Source of the DNA: an uncultured Collinsella sp.
Lineage (GTDB): Bacteria > Actinomycetota > Coriobacteriia > Coriobacteriales > Coriobacteriaceae
NCBI GenBank assembly: GCA_902464565.1
Contig: CABQJV010000027.1
Location: 1 to 29,767, forward strand
Reading direction: 5' to 3'
DNA: 29,767 bases
Part shown: positions 24,034 to 29,767 of the stretch, piece after piece
How the letters are laid out: each line of letters begins with the position of its first letter
How positions within the stretch are numbered: the stretch's first letter is position 1
The notes under the pieces: model-generated
Databases searched by the model: none
Told to the model about the DNA's origin: nothing
The model's input: the letters and a program-made list of their open reading frames with translations, nothing else
Position numbers and translations under genes: made by a program

Positions 24034-24057
24034 CGGGAGCACCTAGACTTGCTCCCG
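24034..24057. other. Leader hairpin of the nan operon
   Basis: CGGGAGCA and TGCTCCCG form a perfect 8-bp stem with an eight-base loop, ending 30 bases before the first start codon. It lies in the probable 5' untranslated leader and could affect mRNA stability or ribosome access. Confidence 0.6.
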
Positions 24058-24123
24058 CGCAACTTGCGGACGATATATACCTTACCTACCGATGAACCCA
24101 ACTGAGGTGCCGCGCTCGGCGAC

Positions 24124-24204
24124 CGATACATACATACGCTTGAACGGTATTTACTACCGTTCACCGAATTCATTGACAAACGATTCGCCAGACAGTATGT
24201 ATCG
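24124..24204. promoter_or_regulatory. Operator-like palindrome and flanking inverted repeats at the nan promoter
   Basis: GAACGGTA-N5-TACCGTTC (24142-24162) is a perfect 8-5-8 palindrome. On either side lie CGATACATAC (24124-24133) and its exact complement GTATGTATCG (24195-24204). This is the only large regulatory region upstream of the nine nan-operon genes, about 140-200 bases before the first start codon. The symmetry suggests a dimeric repressor or activator responding to the sialic-acid pathway; no regulator gene is in the window. Confidence 0.65.
24151..24179 (-). promoter_or_regulatory. Probable promoter of the nan operon
   Basis: On the minus strand TTGTCA (24174-24179, five of six -35 positions) and TAGTAA (24151-24156, weak -10) are 17 bases apart. 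The -10 lies inside the palindrome at 24142-24162, so a bound repressor would block polymerase. A second, weaker -10-like TATATA lies nearer the gene at about 24074-24079. Apart from these elements, the leader hairpin and the uvrC terminator, I see nothing else in 24005-24369. Confidence 0.45.
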
Positions 24205-24312
24205 ACGAGGTGAGATATCAGTCTTCGTCAACCCGCAGGATAGCAGGGTTATTCACCATGGCTAGTCAAACGTTTTAGCGTTAATAAAACTCGAAATCGA
24301 CAGGTAATCGCC

Positions 24313-24344
24313 GCGAAATAAATGATTGAAAATCGGCCAATCAT
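24313..24344 (-). terminator. Terminator candidate after uvrC
   Basis: ATGATTG and CAATCAT form a 7-bp stem with a nine-base loop, followed on the minus strand by TTATTT. It lies about 25 bases after the uvrC stop. The stem is AT-rich, so it may be leaky. Confidence 0.5.
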
Positions 24345-24369
24345 GTATATCAGTTGTTTAGGCTCGTGT

Positions 24370-26316
24370 TTAGCTATCGGAATGGCCAGCCGCCGCCTCG
24401 GCGCGCTCGGCATTCCACGCAACGAGCGCCTCGTGGACCGCCTTGGCAACATCGGCAGGTATGCCGCGAACTTCCGCGATCTCTTGCTCGCTCGCCGCGC
24501 GCAAACGCTTCATCGAGCCAAAATGGCGCATAAGGGCACGTTTTCTGGTGGGTCCCACGCCTGGAACGTCATCGAGTACCGAAACTGTCATGGCTTTATC
24601 ACGCAACTCACGATGGAATGTGATTGCAAAACGGTGCGATTCATCGCGCACCTGTTTAATTAGATAGAGCGAAGCAGACCCGGTCGGCAGCACGACGGGA
24701 GTCTCGTCCCAAGGCACGAAAACCTCCTCATCGGCCTTTGCCAAGCCACAAACTGGTATATCGAGCCCAAGAGCCTCAAGTTGCTTGATCGCAGCGGTCA
24801 ATTGCGGCTTACCGCCATCGACAACGAGCAAATCGGGGCGCGAGCCAAAGCGCTCGTCGGCCATGCGCTCGGGAGCATAGCGTCGTCCCAAAACCTCGGA
24901 CATCGACACGAAGTCGTTTGCCTCGTCCAATTCGGCCTGAATTTTAAAACGACGGTACTGGCTCTTGTCGGCGCGTCCGTTGGTAAACACCACCATCGAG
25001 GCGACGGTAAAGGTTCCATGCAGCGTCGAGATATCGAAGCACTCGATACGCATCGGCGGCGCCGGCAGCGCCAGCGCGCTTTCGAGCTCCAGGAGCGCTT
25101 GATTGGTGCGGTCGTCAGCGTACCCCGTTCGCATCATGTAGCGCATGAGGGCATGGCGCGCATTTTTGGATGCCATATCGAGCAAACGGTGCTTTTCGCC
25201 ACGCTGCGGCCTATGGAGATGGCAGGAACGCTCGCGCTTGCCTGCAAGCCACTCCCCCAGCGCCTCCGCATCCTCAAGCTCGACAGAGAGGTTTATCTCA
25301 GCTGGAATATCAGCCGTCTCGTCGTAATAGCGCTTAAGAAAGCCCGACTGGAGCTCTTCCTCGTCAACATCAAGACCCTTGTCAAGAATGAACTCGCAGG
25401 TGCGAACTGTTCGGCCCTCACGCACGACGAAGACGCAAGCGGCAGAGATGGTCTCCTCGCGATAGAAACCGATGACATCGATATCGACACTGGAGGGAAA
25501 AACGACTTGCTGACGGTCGTCCAGACCCCTGATGACCTCCAAACGACGTTTGACGCGTGCCGCGCGCTCAAAATCGAGTGCCTCGGCGGCATCCGCCATC
25601 TCGGAAGTCAGCTCGTCGACGACATCCTTGCGATGGCCCGACAAAAAGTGCTCGACACGCTTGACGTTCTTGGCATAGTCTGCCGGGGAAATCGCGCCGA
25701 CACACGCACCCGGGCCGCGCCCGACATGGTAGTCAAAGCAGGGGCGCCCGTTTTGCGCGCAAATCATATTGACGATGTCTTCCTCGCTCTTGTGGGACTC
25801 GACGATACGACGACAACGACGCCACTCCGCACAGGATGCGGAGCAGATGGGGATAACCTTGCGCAGCGTATCTATCGTCTCACGTGCCGCACGGCTATCG
25901 GTATAGGGTCCAAAATAGCGCGTTCCCGGCTTATGACGCTCACGCGTGTATTTGATAGCGGGATACAGGTCGCCCTTTGTAATGGCGATAAAGGGGTAGC
26001 TCTTGTCATCCTTGAGGTCGACGTTAAAGTACGGATGGTACTGGCCGATCAGGTTGCGCTCGAGTACAAGCGCCTCATGCTCGGTTTCGACAACGATGTA
26101 GTCAAAGCTCGCCACCAGCTGCATCATCAGCGGGATCTTTTGACGCTCATCCTGCAGCGTCACGTACTGGCGCATACGGGAACGCAGGTTTTTCGCCTTG
26201 CCAACGTAGATGACATCGCCCTTGGCATCCTTCCAAAGGTAGCATCCGGGCTGCGTGGGAACGCGCGAAACCTGCTCGGCGAGTGTTGGAATGTTGTCGT
26301 GACCGGCCACACGCAC
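24370..26316 (-). CDS. uvrC: Excinuclease ABC subunit C
   Basis: A 648-residue nucleotide-excision-repair nuclease that makes both incisions around a UvrB-bound lesion. The N-terminal GIY-YIG domain is visible (GCYLW at 24-28, IYVGKAKNLRSR at 36-47), followed by a UVR motif for UvrB contact (about 200-235), the RNase H-like endonuclease domain (around LVVDGGKPQL and CGLAKADEEVF) and a C-terminal double helix-hairpin-helix (around VPGVGPTRKRALMRHFGS and VRGIPADVA). The GTG at 26316 directly follows the murJ stop (TAGGTG); a second GTG six bases in is an alternative start. Length is normal. In Streptomyces uvrC is followed at once by rapZ; here the nan operon comes between. Confidence 0.96.
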   Translation of the reverse strand: MRVAGHDNIPTLAEQVSRVPTQPGCYLWKDAKGDVIYVGKAKNLRSRMRQYVTLQDERQKIPLMMQLVASFDYIVVETEHEALVLERNLIGQYHPYFNVDLKDDKSYPFIAITKGDLYPAIKYTRERHKPGTRYFGPYTDSRAARETIDTLRKVIPICSASCAEWRRCRRIVESHKSEEDIVNMICAQNGRPCFDYHVGRGPGACVGAISPADYAKNVKRVEHFLSGHRKDVVDELTSEMADAAEALDFERAARVKRRLEVIRGLDDRQQVVFPSSVDIDVIGFYREETISAACVFVVREGRTVRTCEFILDKGLDVDEEELQSGFLKRYYDETADIPAEINLSVELEDAEALGEWLAGKRERSCHLHRPQRGEKHRLLDMASKNARHALMRYMMRTGYADDRTNQALLELESALALPAPPMRIECFDISTLHGTFTVASMVVFTNGRADKSQYRRFKIQAELDEANDFVSMSEVLGRRYAPERMADERFGSRPDLLVVDGGKPQLTAAIKQLEALGLDIPVCGLAKADEEVFVPWDETPVVLPTGSASLYLIKQVRDESHRFAITFHRELRDKAMTVSVLDDVPGVGPTRKRALMRHFGSMKRLRAASEQEIAEVRGIPADVAKAVHEALVAWNAERAEAAAGHSDS

Positions 26317-27999
26317 CTACTTGCGACGAAGCAGCGCCGAGACCTCGGGCATCTTAAGGACGACGGCAAGGCCAAAGGTAACAGCAAGCGAGACGACACC
26401 GGCAACGCAAACGTAGCCAAGAGTAATCAGAATCGAGCCGCCCGGGACGCCGACAAAGTGCTCAAGCGCCCACATGACGCCGGCGCCTGCGGCAGCACCC
26501 AGGCCACCGAGCAAAAGGCCAAAGAAACCGCCATGCAGGATAGATTTGACCTGAAGACCACGCAGACGACGACGCAGCCACCACAGCGAACAACCGACCA
26601 AGATCACGTAGTCGACGACATACGAAAGCGCGATTGCCGGCATACCGAAGCCCAGCACAACGCCAAACAGCAGAACCGAGCCGGCCTGGCCGATGGCGGA
26701 ATACAGGCAATAGCGGCTATAGGGCTTCATGTCGAGCAAGGCAGAGAAGCTCTTCTGCATCAACACGACCACGCCGTAGAGCGGCAGCGAGAACGCCAGG
26801 TAGACAAGGAACTCGGACACCAGCGCCACGCCGGACTCATCAAACTTGCCGGCACAGTAAATCATGTTGAGCGGACGCGCGAAGACAATCAGGTACAGCG
26901 CGAACGGAATCAGGAAGAACAGCATCTGGGCGACGCCACGCGAAATGCCCGTGCGAACGCTGTCGTAATCCTTCTCCTGTGCGTCGTGAGAGAGCTCGGT
27001 ATAGAGCGCCGTCGAAAGCGAGGCGGCAATCAGCGCGTAGGGCAGCGTGTACCACAGGCGCGCATAGGCGATGACGGAAGGACCGGTCTCGGGCTGGACC
27101 ACCAGCGCGGCAGCGTTGGTGATAGAAGTCGAGACAAACATGCACACCGTGGCGAGCAGCGTCGGGATACCGAGCGCAATCGTCTGGCGCAGCGCGGGGT
27201 CCTTAAAGTCGATATGGATATGGGGATGCACGCCGTGCTTGCCAAGCGCGGGGATCTGACATGCCATCTGAACAAAGACACCGAGGGTCGTACCGGCCGC
27301 AATCAAGATGATGCCGGCACGTTCACCAAACTGTGCGGACACGGGCGCAAAACCCATAAAGCTCGCAATGACGATCACATTGTTGAGGACCGGGGCAAAC
27401 GTCGACCAGAAGTAGTCGCGGTGTGCGTTGAGAACGCCCGAAAACACCGAGCCCAAACCATAAAACAGAATCTGGATGGCAAAGAAACGGAACATGAACG
27501 CAGCGGTATCCATGCTGCCGCCGTCACCCGAAAGGAACGATTGCGTCCAGATAAAACCCGGGGCGAACACGGTCCCCAGCAACGAAATGCCACCCAGCAC
27601 CAAAAGCAGAATGCCAAGCAGGTTGCCCACGTACTCGTTCGAGGCCTCGCGACCCTGCTCACGCCTCACGCCCATGTACACAGGCAAAAACGCCGTCACG
27701 AGCATGCCGCCCATCACGAGTTCGTAGAGCATATTGGGCAGGTTGTTGGCGACCTGATAGGAGGACGAGAGTAGCGACATGCCGATAGCGGCCGCCATTG
27801 CCCACGTGCGGATAAAACCGGTAACGCGAGACACGATAGTCAGGATGGTCATAAGCCCGGCGGAACGACCAACCGTGGAGTAGTCCGACGAGCCCATGTC
27901 GTCAGTGTCATCTCGCGACGAAGAAACTTCGGATGAGGGTGTCTGAGGCGCAGATTCTTTTGCAAAATGAGCTCCGCACTTCAATTCTTCCTGTGGCAT
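26317..27999 (-). CDS. murJ: Lipid II flippase MurJ
   Basis: A 560-residue multi-spanning membrane protein of the MurJ/MviN family, which moves lipid-linked peptidoglycan precursor to the outer face of the membrane. After a hydrophilic Ser/Asp-rich N-terminus of about 45 residues, the sequence shows the family opening (TILTIVSRVTGFIRTWAMA) and ELVMGGMLVTAFLP, then roughly 14 hydrophobic spans with several conserved membrane Arg/Glu positions. It is somewhat longer than E. coli MurJ (about 510), mostly from the N-terminal tail; a start at the later Met (residue 35) is possible. It begins three bases after ybaK and abuts uvrC, so the three are probably one operon. Confidence 0.92.
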   Translation of the reverse strand: MPQEELKCGAHFAKESAPQTPSSEVSSSRDDTDDMGSSDYSTVGRSAGLMTILTIVSRVTGFIRTWAMAAAIGMSLLSSSYQVANNLPNMLYELVMGGMLVTAFLPVYMGVRREQGREASNEYVGNLLGILLLVLGGISLLGTVFAPGFIWTQSFLSGDGGSMDTAAFMFRFFAIQILFYGLGSVFSGVLNAHRDYFWSTFAPVLNNVIVIASFMGFAPVSAQFGERAGIILIAAGTTLGVFVQMACQIPALGKHGVHPHIHIDFKDPALRQTIALGIPTLLATVCMFVSTSITNAAALVVQPETGPSVIAYARLWYTLPYALIAASLSTALYTELSHDAQEKDYDSVRTGISRGVAQMLFFLIPFALYLIVFARPLNMIYCAGKFDESGVALVSEFLVYLAFSLPLYGVVVLMQKSFSALLDMKPYSRYCLYSAIGQAGSVLLFGVVLGFGMPAIALSYVVDYVILVGCSLWWLRRRLRGLQVKSILHGGFFGLLLGGLGAAAGAGVMWALEHFVGVPGGSILITLGYVCVAGVVSLAVTFGLAVVLKMPEVSALLRRK

Positions 28000-28002
28000 C
28001 GC

Positions 28003-28503
28003 TCAGTCCTCTCTCGTAATCGCGGCAACCGTCGCCCCGCAAAATGCAATTAAATCATCGGGTGCAAGCTCGAGCTGATAACCACGCTTGCCTCCCGAAA
28101 TAAAAATGGTATCCCAAAGGACGCATGTCTCGTCAATGAGCGTCCGGTAGCGTTTTTTCATACCGACCGGGCTGCAGCCGCCGCGAACGTAGCCAGTCGC
28201 CGCAAGCAAATCCTTCACATGCATCATGGCCAAGGACTTCTCCCCCGCGGCACGCGCGGCGGACTTTAGATCGAGCTCGTCGGCAACAGGGATGCAGCAC
28301 ACGACATAGTCGTTGGACGGCGTCACGCAGACCAAAGTCTTAAATCCTTGACCGGGCTCCTCGCCAAGCTGCTCCGAAATCGCGACCCCCAGGCCCACCG
28401 ACTCATCACCATCGTCTTCGTACGTATGTAGAACATAGGAAATGCCGGCACTTTCCAGCTCGCGCATCGCATTGGTTTTTGGCGTCTTTACAGCCTTTGC
28501 CAT
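28003..28503 (-). CDS. ybaK: Cys-tRNA(Pro)/Cys-tRNA(Cys) deacylase, YbaK family
   Basis: A 166-residue cytosolic trans-editing protein of the YbaK/EbsC family, which hydrolyses cysteine wrongly attached to tRNA(Pro). The invariant lysine is in FKTLV (K55) and the conserved loop GYVRGGCSPVG lies at 104-114, followed by the usual basic KKRYR and an FISGGKRG motif. The start at 28503 follows AAAGGAT; an in-frame Met at 28599 would add 32 unrelated residues. A possible -10 TATACT lies about 35 bases upstream. Confidence 0.92.
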   Translation of the reverse strand: MAKAVKTPKTNAMRELESAGISYVLHTYEDDGDESVGLGVAISEQLGEEPGQGFKTLVCVTPSNDYVVCCIPVADELDLKSAARAAGEKSLAMMHVKDLLAATGYVRGGCSPVGMKKRYRTLIDETCVLWDTIFISGGKRGYQLELAPDDLIAFCGATVAAITRED

Positions 28504-28538
28504 AACATATCCTTTCCCTCGCATTCGGACGCAAGGAT

Positions 28539-28544
28539 TAAGTA
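28539..28544 (-). promoter_or_regulatory. Possible -10 box of the ybaK-murJ-uvrC unit
   Basis: TATACT on the minus strand lies about 35 bases before the ybaK start and downstream of the hairpin that follows uvrA. A GTGACG -35-like element lies 19 bases further upstream, a longer spacing than usual. Confidence 0.35.
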
Positions 28545-28584
28545 TATGTCCAATTCGGCTGCATACGTCACTTCGGCACAGCAA

Positions 28585-28615
28585 GCGCCATCGAATCACG
28601 AGGAGTCGATGGCGC
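28585..28615 (-). terminator. Hairpin after uvrA
   Basis: GCGCCATCGA and TCGATGGCGC form a perfect 10-bp stem with an 11-base loop about 20 bases after the uvrA stop. On the minus strand it is followed by TTGCTGT, a poor U-tract, so it may be a weak terminator or a 3'-end stabiliser. Confidence 0.6.
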
Positions 28616-28635
28616 CCATAAACTGAATCGCCTAT

Positions 28636-29767
28636 TTATTGAGCATCAAGTTGAGCCTGACGCTCCCGGTCACGCCTGAGCAACGGCGCCAAAAACTTGC
28701 CCGTATAACTCTGCGGACAGTCCGCAACCTGCTCCGGTGTGCCCGAAACCACGACGGTTCCGCCGCCGTTACCGCCCTCGGGACCCATATCGATCAGGCG
28801 GTCGGCAACCTTGATGACATCAAGGTTGTGCTCAATCACCAGCACCGTGTTGCCCGCATCGACCAAGCGCTGCAGCACATCGAGCAGCTGGCGGACGTCC
28901 TCAAAATGAAGACCGGTCGTCGGCTCGTCCAAAATATAGAACGTCTTGCCCGTCTGGCGTCGATGAAGCTCCTTGGCGAGCTTCACACGCTGCGCCTCGC
29001 CGCCCGAGAGCGTCGTGGCGGGCTGGCCCAGGCTCACGTAGCCTAAGCCTACATCGTACAGCGTCTGGAGCTTGCGCTTAATCTGCGGGATATTCCCAAA
29101 GAAGGCCAGCGCCTCGGTGACGCTCATGTCGAGCACGTCCGAGATGGTCTTGCCACGGTAAGTGACCTCGAGTGTCTCGCGGTTGTAGCGTTTACCGCCG
29201 CAAACTTCGCAGGGAACGTAGATATCGGGAAGGAAGTGCATCTCGATCTTGATCTGCCCGTCGCCCTTGCACGCCTCACAGCGCCCGCCACTCACATTAA
29301 AGGAGAAACGACCCGGCGAGTAGCCGCGCGCCTTCGACTCCGGCGTACTCGCAAACAGCGCGCGAAGATCATCCCACAGGCCGATATAGGTAGCAGGGTT
29401 GGAACGCGGCGTGCGGCCAATCGGCGACTGGTCGATATCGATAACCTTATCGATACACTCGATGCCCTCGATTTTCTTATACGGACCCACGGGGCGCGTC
29501 GAGCGGTGAATGGCATTCGTAAGGGCAGGCGCAATGGTGTCGGTAACCAGGGAGCTCTTACCCGATCCCGACACGCCGGTAACAACCGTAAGCGTACCAA
29601 ACTCGATCTGGGCAGTAACGTTTTTGAGGTTGTTGGCTCGAGCGCCCGTAATTTTAAGGCAGCCGCGACCGGGCTTGCGCCGTTCATCAGGCACCCGGAT
29701 CATTCGTTTGCCGGTCAGATAAGCGCCCGTCATCGACTCAGGACACGCCATGATATCGGCAGGCGTT
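28636..29767 (-). CDS. uvrA: Excinuclease ABC subunit A, C-terminal part (cut by the window edge)
   Basis: The last 370 or so residues of UvrA, the damage-recognition ATPase of nucleotide-excision repair; the gene continues past the right edge, so the true start is not in view. Visible parts are the second Walker A (GVSGSGKSS, about 29551-29577), the zinc finger with two CxxC pairs (CEAC and CEVC, about 29200-29280), the signature LSGGEAQR (about 28987-29010) and a Walker B with LDEPTTGLH. The order is that of the second ABC module of UvrA. A hairpin follows the stop codon. Confidence 0.96.
   Translation of the reverse strand, partial: TPADIMACPESMTGAYLTGKRMIRVPDERRKPGRGCLKITGARANNLKNVTAQIEFGTLTVVTGVSGSGKSSLVTDTIAPALTNAIHRSTRPVGPYKKIEGIECIDKVIDIDQSPIGRTPRSNPATYIGLWDDLRALFASTPESKARGYSPGRFSFNVSGGRCEACKGDGQIKIEMHFLPDIYVPCEVCGGKRYNRETLEVTYRGKTISDVLDMSVTEALAFFGNIPQIKRKLQTLYDVGLGYVSLGQPATTLSGGEAQRVKLAKELHRRQTGKTFYILDEPTTGLHFEDVRQLLDVLQRLVDAGNTVLVIEHNLDVIKVADRLIDMGPEGGNGGGTVVVSGTPEQVADCPQSYTGKFLAPLLRRDRERQAQLDAQ

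Noticed and set aside
24370..26316. GCY instead of GIY in the UvrC nuclease motif as an anomaly
   Set aside because: The middle residue varies in UvrC (often Val); the flanking tyrosine and the downstream IYVGKAKNLRSR block are intact.
24781..27774. A 997-codon open frame on the plus strand opposite uvrC and murJ
   Set aside because: The reverse strand encodes two clear full-length proteins; the plus-strand translation is rich in Arg, Gln and His, with no domain pattern.

Overview
All convincing genes in this GC-rich window lie on the minus strand, so the biological reading direction runs from high to low coordinates. Three things point to a gut Coriobacteriia genome, most likely Collinsella or a close relative: the gene order (uvrA, uvrC, rapZ, whiA, gap, pgk, tpiA, secG), the WhiA protein, and a Walker A of the actinobacterial RapZ type. 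The genus is an inference from overall character, not a database match.

Layout in transcription order. (1) 29767-24370: 3' end of uvrA, a YbaK-type Cys-tRNA(Pro) deacylase, murJ and uvrC. (2) 24204-13497: a sialic-acid (nan) operon. It has a palindromic operator candidate and promoter, a Tat-type lipoprotein binding protein, a permease, a fused permease-ATPase, a second ATPase, a CE7 acetylesterase, a second CE7-like protein that has lost its catalytic serine, then nanA, nanK and nanE, ending at a terminator-like hairpin. (3) 13476-11620: rapZ and whiA, with no yvcK between them. (4) 11426-6333: gap, a terminator or attenuator, pgk-tpiA-gpmI, a terminator, secG, a terminator. (5) 6036-94: a complete oppA-oppB-oppC-oppD-oppF peptide transporter operon, closed by a hairpin at the window edge.

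How the genes work together. The nan operon would import sialic acid with a peptide-class (Opp/Dpp-type) ABC transporter resembling the Sat type, remove O-acetyl groups with the CE7 esterase, and convert Neu5Ac through ManNAc and ManNAc-6-P to GlcNAc-6-P. NagA and NagB, which would complete the route to fructose-6-P, are not in the window, and neither are a sialidase or a regulator gene. The lower glycolysis genes next door would receive the carbon.

The most interesting points are these. The nan operon sits inside a housekeeping block (uvrC-rapZ-yvcK-whiA-gap-pgk-tpiA-secG) that is contiguous in other Actinobacteria such as Streptomyces. It encodes an apparent CE7 pseudoenzyme, translationally coupled to its active paralogue. 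Every intergenic gap of appreciable length in the nan operon holds an inverted repeat, including one palindrome of about 110 bp between nanA and nanK. No tRNA, rRNA, CRISPR array, insertion sequence or phage gene was seen.
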